From an uncultured SAR86 cluster bacterium (GTDB lineage: Bacteria > Pseudomonadota > Gammaproteobacteria > Magnimaribacterales > D2472): 64,000 nucleotides of DNA. The stretch's first letter is position 1. The number at the start of each line of letters is the position of its first letter. The stretch is taken from contig CACJJI010000003.1 in NCBI GenBank assembly GCA_902593675.1, forward strand, positions 124,001 to 188,000, written 5' to 3'. The notes below the pieces were generated by a model, which saw only the letters and a list, made by a program, of their open reading frames with translations, had not been told where the DNA came from and did not search any database. Shown here piece after piece: positions 27,831-36,195 of the stretch. The position numbers and the translations under genes are program-made.

Positions 27831-28628
27831 ATGCTAATAAAGCAAATACCTATCCGAAACGACCTTAAAAATTACATGTACCTAATGGCATGTGAAAACA
27901 CATCTGAGGCTATAGCCATAGATCCATTGGATCATGCCTCATGTCTTGAGACGGCAAATGCAATGGGATGGAAAATAACAATAGTGGCTAACACCCATCA
28001 CCATCACGATCATATTGGTGGCAATGGTCCCGTGATTGCTGCGACGGGCGCTGAATTAGTTTCTCATAAAGATGCAATGGATGCGATACCCGATGTAAAT
28101 AGAGGCTTGACCGCTGGAGACGAGTTGCAGTGTGGCGACGTTATTCTAAAAGTATTGGACACACCTGGACATACTATGAGCCACATCTGTTTATATTATC
28201 CTGGTAATGCAGATGAGCAACCTGCATTGTTTTGTGGAGACACATTATTTAATGCAGGAGTAGGCAGGTGTGATTTTGGTGGTGAGCCTAAAATCCTCCA
28301 CAAGACTTTTGAGGATCATATTTTCCCACTTGCTGATGATGTTCGGATTTTCCCAGGCCACGATTACATTGAGAACAATTTAGAGTTTACTCTTGATCGT
28401 GAGCCTGATAATAAGACTGCACTTTCTCTGCGAGATAAATTTAAAAATGGCTTGGATGCAGAAAGTTTTGTTAGTGATATTGGTTTAGAGCGCCAAATCA
28501 ATGTTTTTTTTAGACTTAATGAAAATCAAGTTCGGGAAGGGCTTGCGTCAAGCCTTGATCTAGATGTGGCAAGCCTAGATAACCAAAAAACTTTTATTGG
28601 TCTGCGCAAACTAAGGGATAGTTGGTAG
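27831..28628 (+). CDS. gloB: Hydroxyacylglutathione hydrolase (glyoxalase II)
   Basis: Hydrolyses S-lactoylglutathione to lactate and glutathione in methylglyoxal detoxification. The 265-residue product has the metallo-beta-lactamase motif THHHHDHIGGNGP (55-67), DTPGHTMSHICLY, the metal ligand region LFCGDTLFNAGVGRCDFGG and FPGHDYIENN, the full glyoxalase II pattern, and a C-terminal helical glutathione-binding domain. Length is normal. A cysteine-rich leader ORF and hairpin precede it, which fits a link to thiol status. Confidence 0.95.
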   Translation: MLIKQIPIRNDLKNYMYLMACENTSEAIAIDPLDHASCLETANAMGWKITIVANTHHHHDHIGGNGPVIAATGAELVSHKDAMDAIPDVNRGLTAGDELQCGDVILKVLDTPGHTMSHICLYYPGNADEQPALFCGDTLFNAGVGRCDFGGEPKILHKTFEDHIFPLADDVRIFPGHDYIENNLEFTLDREPDNKTALSLRDKFKNGLDAESFVSDIGLERQINVFFRLNENQVREGLASSLDLDVASLDNQKTFIGLRKLRDSW

Positions 28629-28673
28629 AAACTAAGATACCACTTGACGAGTATGGTTTAATGGTTGCAGTAA

Positions 28674-29105
28674 ATGAGTTTGTTCAATAAAATCAAGCCC
28701 TCAAATGATATGAATACACAAGTAAACGCAGATAAGGCATCAATTACACTGTCATTGGCATGCATGATTCATTGTCTTTTAATGCCTTCATTCTTAGTTT
28801 TGACCTCCGGTTTTTTTGCTCTATCTATAGACAACGAGCTTATCCACAAGGCATTTCTGATAATAGTGCTCCCGGTCAGTTTGTATGCTTTGATCACCGG
28901 TTATAGAAATCATAAGACTCTTTCGTATTTTTATTTAGGCGCATCAGGTTTATGGCTTCTTGTTTTTGCGGTTTTTTTTGGAGATGGCGTTTTAGGAGAG
29001 CTTGCTGAAAAGTCTTTAACTTTGCTGGGTTCAATTATAGTTGCCTCTGCGCATTACAAAAATTATAAAGCCTGCAAAGAACTTGATTGCTCCTGCCATG
29101 AGTGA
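28674..29105 (+). CDS. MerC domain membrane protein
   Basis: The 143-residue product has about four membrane segments. The first carries LACMIHCLLMPSFLVLTSG, where the Cys and Cys two turns apart match the metal-binding pair of MerC-like proteins, and the C-terminus ends KELDCSCHE. MerC homologues in marine bacteria are not usually in mercury operons and may handle other thiophilic metals. The gene overlaps the PepSY gene (stop TGA within its ATG). Confidence 0.75.
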   Translation: MSLFNKIKPSNDMNTQVNADKASITLSLACMIHCLLMPSFLVLTSGFFALSIDNELIHKAFLIIVLPVSLYALITGYRNHKTLSYFYLGASGLWLLVFAVFFGDGVLGELAEKSLTLLGSIIVASAHYKNYKACKELDCSCHE

Positions 29106-29647
29106 TGGCAAAAATCACTTTAAGAAAATTTCATAGATACATTAGCTTGCTAATAGCAGTTCAACTCCTTTTATGGACTGTCTCGGGCATCTATTTTTCA
29201 TTCAATAAAATAGAAAACGTGCGCGGTGAACAATACCGCGTTGCTAAAACAGACTCCCAAATAGTTAATAACTTACAATTAGAGAAGCTAGATTTTGAAT
29301 CTGCAATGCAGATCATAGAAGAAGAAACAATCCTGCAGCCACAAACCATAGAAATTATTGAAGAACCAAAGCGTGGTTCAGAATATCGAGGACGAAAATT
29401 ACCTTTGTATAAAGTCACCTCCCTTTCCAATGAGGGCAAAGAAATCAATGTTTACCAAGATCCATATAGTGGGGAAATCGTTGCCATACGATCTACTCAA
29501 TGGAGAATATGGGATCTGATGTGGGGTCTGCATATTATGGATTGGGTAGATAGGGATAATATTGATAATTTATTGTTAAAAATTTTTTCATTTATTGCTT
29601 TATTTACCTCTATTTCAGGCGTGATATTATTTTTCAAAAAATCATGA
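29105..29647 (+). CDS. PepSY domain membrane protein
   Basis: The 180-residue product starts ITLRKFHRYISLLIAVQLLLWTVSGIYFSF, a typical PepSY-associated TM helix with an HR pair, has a periplasmic PepSY-like region with NVYQDPYSGEIVAIRS, and a C-terminal membrane helix preceded by WGLHIMDWVDRD. PepSY_TM proteins often accompany iron or copper uptake systems. ATG 29105 overlaps the merC-like stop; GTG 29102 is an alternative. It is coupled by ATGA to the next gene. Confidence 0.75.
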   Translation: MAKITLRKFHRYISLLIAVQLLLWTVSGIYFSFNKIENVRGEQYRVAKTDSQIVNNLQLEKLDFESAMQIIEEETILQPQTIEIIEEPKRGSEYRGRKLPLYKVTSLSNEGKEINVYQDPYSGEIVAIRSTQWRIWDLMWGLHIMDWVDRDNIDNLLLKIFSFIALFTSISGVILFFKKS

Positions 29648-30729
29648 AACTTCTTTTAATATCATTGGCTTGCATTTCAATTGGTCTTTTTGCGGAAGAC
29701 GGAGAGCCAATGCATGATCATTCCAAAATGGAAAAAATGAACTCAAAACATCATTCCATGAGCCACACATCAGCTCCAATTGGGATCATGGGAGGCATGC
29801 ATCATGGCGGATTTATGTTCTCCATTAAGCAGGGATTAATGAAGATGAATGGCAATATCTTTGATGGAAAAAACATAAGCAATTCAAAGATTTTAGAGAT
29901 GCCTAATCCACTAGGCAACATGCCAGCAAACCTCTCTGTGGTTCCCCAGAACATGGACATGAAAATGACAATGATTGATGTCATGTATGCCCCATCAAAC
30001 AATCTAACATTTATGGCGATGGCAACATATGCGTCTAGAGATATGCAGCTTAATTCATACTCTCCAATGATGGGTAGAGGGTTGGTGGGTCAATTTAACA
30101 CGTCTTCAAGCGATCTTTCAGATATTTCTTTCAGTACATTGTTTCATATCAGCCAAATCAAGAATTCAAAATGGCATGGAGAGATTTCATATAAAAAATC
30201 CATCGGCAGCGATGACTCAATGGCGCAAGTATTAACTCCAATGGGCAAGAAGATGAGCATGATTATGCCCTATGCTATGCAGCCTGGGGATGGCTCATCC
30301 AGCCTAATCTTTGGCCTAACTAACACCAGAAAACTTAATGAAGATATCACTTGGGGCACCCAATTAAAAAGAAAGATGGTTGTATCAGAGTCTGGTTGGT
30401 CTTTTGGAGATCAGACCGAGTTTAATTCATGGATACAGTATCCATTTTCAAAGCAGGTTTCCATTTCTTCCAGGTTAAAGTTTGTCGATCAAGACGCTTT
30501 GTCTGGAAGAAACCCATCAATCATGGCGCCTGTTCAAACAGCAAATCCTAAAAATTATGGAGGGACAGAAGTATTTGTTGGTCTAGGTATGAATATTAAT
30601 TTAGATATCTTTTTCAGAGGGAATGACAGCATTGGCATTGAAATACTAAAACCTGTTAATCAAAATAAGAATAATCTTCAAATGAAAGCAGATTATCAAG
30701 TCATCATCGGCTATCAAAAAAGCTTTTAA
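29644..30729 (+). CDS. His/Met-rich outer-membrane beta-barrel-like protein
   Basis: The 361-residue product has a signal peptide (cleavage near residue 18), then a His/Met-rich segment (HDHSKMEKMNSKHHSMSH) and later MGGMHHGGFMF. The rest is rich in alternating polar/hydrophobic strands, Asn and Ser, ending in YQVIIGYQKSF with a terminal aromatic, typical of outer-membrane barrels. Together with the MerC and PepSY genes it suggests a copper or other soft-metal function. The specific family is not certain. Confidence 0.65.
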   Translation: MKLLLISLACISIGLFAEDGEPMHDHSKMEKMNSKHHSMSHTSAPIGIMGGMHHGGFMFSIKQGLMKMNGNIFDGKNISNSKILEMPNPLGNMPANLSVVPQNMDMKMTMIDVMYAPSNNLTFMAMATYASRDMQLNSYSPMMGRGLVGQFNTSSSDLSDISFSTLFHISQIKNSKWHGEISYKKSIGSDDSMAQVLTPMGKKMSMIMPYAMQPGDGSSSLIFGLTNTRKLNEDITWGTQLKRKMVVSESGWSFGDQTEFNSWIQYPFSKQVSISSRLKFVDQDALSGRNPSIMAPVQTANPKNYGGTEVFVGLGMNINLDIFFRGNDSIGIEILKPVNQNKNNLQMKADYQVIIGYQKSF

Positions 30730-30736
30730 TCTCAGA

Positions 30737-31357
30737 ATGCAAAAAGCAGTAGATGTGTTTGGAACTTGGGCAGAACAAGGCAAAGATATTGGCATGGAAA
30801 AAGGCCATGCAGCAGCGGTTAGTGAAATGCTCGATTTTGCAATTAAGGAAAGGGAGCTTCTTAATGAGAAATTTTCCTTTTTAGATTTGGGCTGTGGCAA
30901 TGGTTGGGTGGTAAGAAAAATAGCTGAAAACTCAAACTGTAGTTATGCCCATGGCATTGATGGGGCCCCTCAAATGATTTCTAAAGCAAGAAAGCTAGGA
31001 GGCGGCGAAGAATACTTTCTTGCGAATATTCATGAGCATGAACCCACACAAAGGTATGATCTTATTCACTCTATGGAAGTGCTTTATTACTTAGAAGATC
31101 CAGCCTCTACATTAAACAAGATAGCTAACTCTTGGCTTAATGAAGGTGGAAGAATAATTGTTGGCATAGATTTGTATTACGAAAATATTGATTCTCATTC
31201 CTGGGAAGAAAAAGTAGGCACCAGAATGCAAATGTTTAAAGAGACAGAATGGGTCAATTTTTTTAGGCAAGCAGGCTTTTCTGATGTAGAGAGCTGGCGC
31301 GCAAATCAAACCCAAGAATGGGCCGGAACACTAGTTTTAACAGGCAAAAAGAATTGA
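30737..31357 (+). CDS. Class I SAM-dependent methyltransferase
   Basis: The 206-residue product has the SAM-binding motif FLDLGCGNGWVVRKIAE near 50-66, an acidic motif II region (HGIDGAPQMISKA) and DLIHSMEVLYYLEDP. The substrate cannot be read from the sequence; the overall layout resembles UbiE/biotin-type small-molecule methyltransferases. It starts 7 bases after the outer-membrane-like gene. Confidence 0.8.
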   Translation: MQKAVDVFGTWAEQGKDIGMEKGHAAAVSEMLDFAIKERELLNEKFSFLDLGCGNGWVVRKIAENSNCSYAHGIDGAPQMISKARKLGGGEEYFLANIHEHEPTQRYDLIHSMEVLYYLEDPASTLNKIANSWLNEGGRIIVGIDLYYENIDSHSWEEKVGTRMQMFKETEWVNFFRQAGFSDVESWRANQTQEWAGTLVLTGKKN

Positions 31358-31432
31358 TAAACTTAAAGATACTTTTTGAATGACTTTAAACAAATATAAT
31401 AATTAATTTTAAGTATTTTTGAGGAGCCACTT

Positions 31433-32383
31433 ATGAAAATATTTCCATTAGCTTTTGTAATAACTTTTATGATCTTTACACCCAGCAATCTTAGGGCTGC
31501 AGACCATGAAGATGCTATGAATTTAGATCAAGTGACGCATGCTTTTGGGTGGAACTTTGAAGAGGTTGAAATTCAAACACAAAAGGTTTCAGAGGGTCTG
31601 TATGTGCTCTTTGGGGTGGGTGGCAATATAGCTGTTTCTATTGGTGAGGACGGAGTTTTGATTGTTGACGATCAATTCCCTCAGGTTATGGATAAAATTC
31701 AGGCAGCAATCTCAAAAGTTGGAGGCGGAGCAGTTGATTATGCTGTTAATACTCACTGGCATTTTGATCATGCTGAGGGTAATAATGCATTAGGCCCCCA
31801 AGGGACTAAGATTGTAGCTCATGCTAATGCGCGAGCAGACATGGCAAAAGGAGGGGTAATTAATATGGTAATTGCCAAATATAAGCAGCAGCCATATCCT
31901 GAGAAAGCTTTACCAGTATTGACATATGATCACGGAATGCAGATTTACTTTAATGGCGGTGAGATTGATTTAAAAAACTTTGCATCAGCTCATACCAACG
32001 GAGATACAGCAGTCTTTTTCAAAAAACAAAATGCAGTTCATTTAGGAGATGTCTTTAATAATTCTGGTTATCCATTTATTGATGTTGGAAGTGGAGGGAG
32101 CATTGACGGAATGATTAAGTTTTGTGAAGACACCCTTAAGCACATAAATGAAAGCACCATAGTGATTCCTGGACATGGACCAGTTACAAATACAGAAACT
32201 CTAAAGGAATACATTTCTATGTTAAAAACTGTTCGCTCAAGAGTTGCCGCATTAATAGAGGAAGGAAAAACGTTACAAGAAATCAAAGACACCAAACCAA
32301 CGGAGGACTTTGATAAGGTCTACGGTCCAGAAACCAGCTCGCTTGGTTTTATCAATCGAGTGTTTGCTAGCCTAAGCGAGTAA
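31433..32383 (+). CDS. Exported metallo-beta-lactamase fold hydrolase
   Basis: The 316-residue product has a signal peptide (cleavage near Ala22-Ala23), the zinc motif NTHWHFDHAEGN (106-117), SAHTNGDTAVFF with a further histidine, HLGDVFNN and the IPGHGPV histidine, so both zinc sites appear intact. It resembles periplasmic quinoprotein-associated or B3-like hydrolases, but no substrate is evident. TATAAT at 31395-31400 upstream is a plausible -10 without a good -35, and GAGGAG is the ribosome site. Confidence 0.85.
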   Translation: MKIFPLAFVITFMIFTPSNLRAADHEDAMNLDQVTHAFGWNFEEVEIQTQKVSEGLYVLFGVGGNIAVSIGEDGVLIVDDQFPQVMDKIQAAISKVGGGAVDYAVNTHWHFDHAEGNNALGPQGTKIVAHANARADMAKGGVINMVIAKYKQQPYPEKALPVLTYDHGMQIYFNGGEIDLKNFASAHTNGDTAVFFKKQNAVHLGDVFNNSGYPFIDVGSGGSIDGMIKFCEDTLKHINESTIVIPGHGPVTNTETLKEYISMLKTVRSRVAALIEEGKTLQEIKDTKPTEDFDKVYGPETSSLGFINRVFASLSE

Positions 32384-32402
32384 GACTTATTATTTTTTAA
32401 AA

Positions 32403-33245
32403 ATGTTTAAAAGCCTTGATCACTTAATCATCGCCGTTGAGGATTTAGAAAAGGCCACACATAACTATCAACTCATAATGGGCACGCCTCCAGTTTGGAC
32501 TGGTATGCACAAAAGCCTTGGAACCAGTAACGCCCTGTTTAATTTTCAAAATACCTATCTTGAGCTCTTATCTCCATCAGGTGAGGGTTTAGGCGCAGAT
32601 TTAATAAATCATTACTTAAAAGATGCTGGAGAGGGTTTAATTGGAATGGTATTTGCAACAAAGGATATTAACGGTGTTCATCAATCTCTTCAAAATCATG
32701 GCTTTCCTTTAGGCGAGCCTACAGATGGTGAGGGGATAAATTCCGTCGATCAAAAAATGAGAAAATGGAGAAATTTATTTTTACCCCCAGATTTAACAAG
32801 AGGCATCTTTTCTTTTGTCATCGAACACACTGAGGGAAATCTTCCTCAACCCAAGGGCATAGAGCCATCATCTCCTCACAAATTAGACCATGTGGTAATT
32901 AATACTAATGACGCAGATGGCTTCATTGAAATATATCAAGACATTTTTAATATTCGTCTCGCCCTTGACAAAGTTATTGAGCATTGGCAAAAAAGGATGC
33001 TCTTTTTTAGACTGAATAAAACCACCATAGAGGTTATCGAACAAGAAGATGGTTTGCCGCCCAGCGACAAGATGTGGGGGCTGGCCTGGGATGTAAAAGA
33101 CATAAAAAAGGCTCATCAGCGACTTTCAAATGAGGGGATTGAAGTCACGCCAATTCAAAAAGGCGTTAAGGAAAAAACTTTGGTTTCTACTGTAAAGTCT
33201 CATACCCATAACATTCCCACACTTCTTATTCAGCATTTAAATTAA
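32403..33245 (+). CDS. VOC-family protein (glyoxalase-like)
   Basis: The 280-residue product contains two vicinal-oxygen-chelate repeats: SLDHLIIAVEDLEKATHNY at the start and KLDHVVINTNDADGFIEIYQ near 160. Pairing of two modules in one chain is usual. The first half matches the glyoxalase-like domain seen in many marine bacteria of unknown substrate. Histidine and glutamate ligands are present at the expected places (LDHLI, EHTEGN, EVIEQ). Confidence 0.8.
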   Translation: MFKSLDHLIIAVEDLEKATHNYQLIMGTPPVWTGMHKSLGTSNALFNFQNTYLELLSPSGEGLGADLINHYLKDAGEGLIGMVFATKDINGVHQSLQNHGFPLGEPTDGEGINSVDQKMRKWRNLFLPPDLTRGIFSFVIEHTEGNLPQPKGIEPSSPHKLDHVVINTNDADGFIEIYQDIFNIRLALDKVIEHWQKRMLFFRLNKTTIEVIEQEDGLPPSDKMWGLAWDVKDIKKAHQRLSNEGIEVTPIQKGVKEKTLVSTVKSHTHNIPTLLIQHLN

Positions 33246-33250
33246 ATATC

Positions 33251-33613
33251 ATGATTGAAATAATTTTATACACGTTACTTTTATATTTTTTGCAGCTATT
33301 CCTTCCGGTAATTCTTAAACGAAGAATGTCGGAGGAAATGTTTCAAAGATCAAGGCGTGCAACAGAAAATTTAAAAGAGTCGTTACCAGCATTTTTAGCA
33401 TTAGCCATTCTTTCAATTATCTTCGATGTTCAGGCTAATGATGTCTCCGCATTTTTCTGGCTTCTTCTAAGAGTGATTTTTGCAGCAATTTATATTTCGG
33501 GCTTTAACCTAAAGCCTGCAAATGAATCTGGGCATCAAGCTCAGCCCTTAAGAAGTTTTGTTTGGGCTTTATCAATCGTTGCTTTATTTGATATGGCTAT
33601 CAACTTTATTTGA
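33251..33613 (+). CDS. MAPEG-family membrane protein
   Basis: The 120-residue product has about four membrane helices and the MAPEG pattern RSRRATENLKESLPAFLAL, in which the RA..N..E motif forms the glutathione-binding surface in characterised members. It is 5 bases after the VOC-family gene. Bacterial members are mostly uncharacterised; a role in glutathione-linked detoxification is inferred. Confidence 0.85.
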   Translation: MIEIILYTLLLYFLQLFLPVILKRRMSEEMFQRSRRATENLKESLPAFLALAILSIIFDVQANDVSAFFWLLLRVIFAAIYISGFNLKPANESGHQAQPLRSFVWALSIVALFDMAINFI

Positions 33614-33628
33614 TAAAATTTTTACTTG

Positions 33629-34897
33629 ATGAAAAAATTAATACTCTCTTTATACATACTCATCTTTCCAATCTTTTGGGGCTTACTGTCTGCTTCTACC
33701 ATTGATGCTACCGTTCATTCAGAAAAAATTGTTTTAGGCTCAGGTTGTTTTTGGGGGGCTGAAAAGGGGTATGAATCTTTGCCTGGAGTCATAGACGCGG
33801 TTTCTGGCTACGCTGATGGCAAGGACGTTAAAGCTTCATATAGAGAGATTTCTAAGCTTAAAAATAAGTTTAACGACAATAATCATGCTGAGGTTGTTGA
33901 GGTTACTTATAACAAGAACTTAATTTCAACTGAAGCGCTTCTAATGCATTTTTTTGAGTCTCATGATCCAACTCAGGTCAATCGACAGGGAAATGATATT
34001 GGTACTCAGTACAGATCCACTATTTTGTATTCAACAGCTCAGCAGAAAAAAGTAATTGATGAAGTGCTTCAGACTTTTCAAGGGCTTCTATCAGCTGCAG
34101 GTTATGGCCCCATTGCAACTTCTGTAAAACCGCTTAAAAAGTTTTATAAAGCAGAAAAATATCACCAAGACTACATAGCAAAAAATCCTAATGGATATTG
34201 TCCAGATCACTCAACAGGGGTTAGATTTATTAGAAAAGAAACAGCGCCAAACCTTGATAATGCGAAATTACTTCTAGGCAAACAGATTATTGTTATTGAG
34301 GCTGAAGGCTATTGTCCGTATTGTGAAAAGTTTAGAGTTGAAGTTATAAAAGACTATTTTGGCGATATCCCGCTAACATTTAGGCTAGCCAGTCAGCTAG
34401 ACGGTTTAGCGATAAAGTCGCCTACATGGGCCACTCCAACTATCCTATTTTTAGAAGACGGCAAGGAGGCATTTGGTTTTCAGGGATATCTTAGTCCAAA
34501 GGAGTTTTATCAAGCACTTGGTTATTTTAAGCTTGGAGACACAGAAGCCTATAAAGTTGCTTTCCAGAAGGGAACAGATGCAAGGTTTTGTAAAGAGTAT
34601 GAAATCTTTAAAAATACTCCAGATGGCGTTTTTGTTGATAAATTAAGTGGCGCTCCATTATTTGATACCAAAGATAGATTTAATTCCTCCACCGGATGGC
34701 TTTCATTTACTGCACCAGTTGATGGTGCGGTATACACAAAGCCTGATAACAGCTATGGAATGAGAAGAACAGAAATACGATCAGTAACCTCTGACATTCA
34801 TTTGGGCCATGTTTTTTCAGATGGGCCAAACGGCATGCCAAGATATTGCATCAATGCTACTGTACTCGAATTTAAACCTAGAGATGATTCAAGTTAG
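33629..34897 (+). CDS. Exported MsrA-thioredoxin-like-MsrB fusion methionine sulfoxide reductase
   Basis: Periplasmic repair enzyme for oxidised methionine. The 422-residue product has a signal peptide, an MsrA domain with GSGCFWGAEKGYE (catalytic Cys40) and GNDIGTQYRSTIL, a central thioredoxin-like segment with CPYC near 229-232, and a C-terminal MsrB domain ending RYCINATVLEF (catalytic Cys near 406). The order MsrA-Trx-MsrB differs from Neisseria PilB (Trx-MsrA-MsrB). The MsrB zinc-ligand cysteines and usual resolving cysteine (SSTGW for SGCGW) are absent. ATG 33629 preferred over TTG 33626. Confidence 0.9.
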   Translation: MKKLILSLYILIFPIFWGLLSASTIDATVHSEKIVLGSGCFWGAEKGYESLPGVIDAVSGYADGKDVKASYREISKLKNKFNDNNHAEVVEVTYNKNLISTEALLMHFFESHDPTQVNRQGNDIGTQYRSTILYSTAQQKKVIDEVLQTFQGLLSAAGYGPIATSVKPLKKFYKAEKYHQDYIAKNPNGYCPDHSTGVRFIRKETAPNLDNAKLLLGKQIIVIEAEGYCPYCEKFRVEVIKDYFGDIPLTFRLASQLDGLAIKSPTWATPTILFLEDGKEAFGFQGYLSPKEFYQALGYFKLGDTEAYKVAFQKGTDARFCKEYEIFKNTPDGVFVDKLSGAPLFDTKDRFNSSTGWLSFTAPVDGAVYTKPDNSYGMRRTEIRSVTSDIHLGHVFSDGPNGMPRYCINATVLEFKPRDDSS

Positions 34898-34929
34898 ATT
34901 TTTAAAATATTGCAAAATTTTTAACTAGG

Positions 34930-35000
34930 TTTACAATCGATCGTAATTTGATCCTATTGCCGCAATATAAAAAAGATAGTGCTAAAACGGAATTAGTTCC
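34930..35000 (+). promoter_or_regulatory. SAM-II/SAM-V-like riboswitch candidate upstream of bhmT
   Basis: The 172-bp leader of the betaine-homocysteine methyltransferase gene contains AATTTGATCCTATTGC (34945-34960) and GCTAAAACGG (34981-34990). These resemble, in order and spacing, the loop and 3' core of the SAM-II aptamer as I remember it (AUUUAACCGUAUUGC then GCUAAAAAGG). CTAT (34954-34957) can pair with ATAG (34976-34979) and CC with GG, as a pseudoknot would require. SAM-II/V switches regulate methionine-cycle genes in marine bacteria, matching the gene below. Confidence 0.6.
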
Positions 35001-35022
35001 CAGGATTACATAAAAGCTGAAT

Positions 35023-35050
35023 GTTAACCATTGGTTTAACTTTTGTTTTT
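35023..35050 (+). terminator. Intrinsic terminator-like hairpin in the bhmT leader
   Basis: GTTAACC (35023-35029) and GGTTTAAC (35033-35040) pair with one bulge around a 3-base loop and are followed by TTTTGTTTTT (35041-35050). It lies between the riboswitch candidate and the ribosome site (AGAGG, 35056-35060), a suitable expression platform for ligand-controlled termination. Confidence 0.55.
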
Positions 35051-35069
35051 AATTTAGAGGTAAGTAATT

Positions 35070-36128
35070 ATGAAAAGACAGTTAATAGATAGATTAAATG
35101 ATGGCCCAGTGATTTGTGCAGAGGGGTTTTTATTTGAAGTAGAAAAAAGAGGCTATTTGGCTTCTGGGGAGTTTGTCCCCATGGTTGCATTGGAGCATCC
35201 AGAGGCGCTCGAGAATCTGCATAAAGATTTCCAGCATGCAGGCTCAGATGTTGTTGAGGCTTTTACATACAACGGCCACAGAGAAAAAATGAGAGTAATT
35301 GGAAAAGAAGAATTATTGGAACCTTTAAATAGAGCGGCACTTAAAATAGCAAAGAAAGTTGCTGATAATCCAATTGATGGTGGCGAGCCAAATTTGATGG
35401 CTGGCAATATTTCAAACTCAAATATTTGGGCTGAAGGTGATAAAGATTCACAAAAAGAGGTCTATAGGATGTTTAGCGAAATGGTTGATTGGGCTGTTGA
35501 CGAAGGAGCGGATATGCTCGTAGGTGAAACATTTTATTATGCTGAAGAAGCATATGCAGCGCTAGAAGTTATTCAAAAGGCTAAGCTTCCTTCAGTTATA
35601 ACCATTGCTCCAATGGCAGAAAATATCATGAGAGATGGAGTATCAATTATTGATACCATGAAAGAATTAGAGCAAAGAGGGGCAGATGTTGTTGGTATGA
35701 ACTGTTTCAGAGGCCCTGATACTATGATGCCTTATCTTAGAGAGGCGAGAGAGGTTCTTAAGTGTCATATGGCGGCATTACCACTCCCATTTAGAACAAC
35801 AGATGAGTATCCAACATTTTTTAATTTGCCTGATGAGCATGGATGCACTTGTCCAGCACCTCATGGCAGAACATTTCCAACTGCTCTTGATCCTTTATAT
35901 TGTAATAGATATGAAATAAGAGAGTTTGGTAAAGAAGCAGCAGCATTAGGTATTAATTATCTTGGTGTTTGTTGTGGAGCCACTCCTATGCACATAAGAG
36001 AAGTGGCTGAAGCAGCAGGCTTAACAGTTCCTGCAAGCAAATACAGAGAAAAGATGGAGAACCATTTTATGTATGGCACCAATGAGAGAACTGCAAAGCA
36101 TATGCAAGATTATGGAGATAAGGCCTAG
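35070..36128 (+). CDS. Betaine-homocysteine S-methyltransferase-like protein
   Basis: Predicted to methylate homocysteine using glycine betaine or a related donor. The 352-residue product has an N-terminal DGPVICAEGFLFEVEKRGYL, a zinc-ligand segment VGMNCFRGPD near 215, and the Cys-Cys motif YLGVCCGATPMHIREVAEAAG near 310, as in the BHMT branch of the homocysteine methyltransferases. The leader carries a SAM-II/V-like aptamer and terminator, which supports a methionine-cycle role. It differs clearly from the homologue at 24237. Confidence 0.88.
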   Translation: MKRQLIDRLNDGPVICAEGFLFEVEKRGYLASGEFVPMVALEHPEALENLHKDFQHAGSDVVEAFTYNGHREKMRVIGKEELLEPLNRAALKIAKKVADNPIDGGEPNLMAGNISNSNIWAEGDKDSQKEVYRMFSEMVDWAVDEGADMLVGETFYYAEEAYAALEVIQKAKLPSVITIAPMAENIMRDGVSIIDTMKELEQRGADVVGMNCFRGPDTMMPYLREAREVLKCHMAALPLPFRTTDEYPTFFNLPDEHGCTCPAPHGRTFPTALDPLYCNRYEIREFGKEAAALGINYLGVCCGATPMHIREVAEAAGLTVPASKYREKMENHFMYGTNERTAKHMQDYGDKA

Positions 36129-36195
36129 CATCTCATCGAAAAAATATGCTAAAAAATTAAAATCATCTTAACCTATATCTTTTGTAGGTAATATT

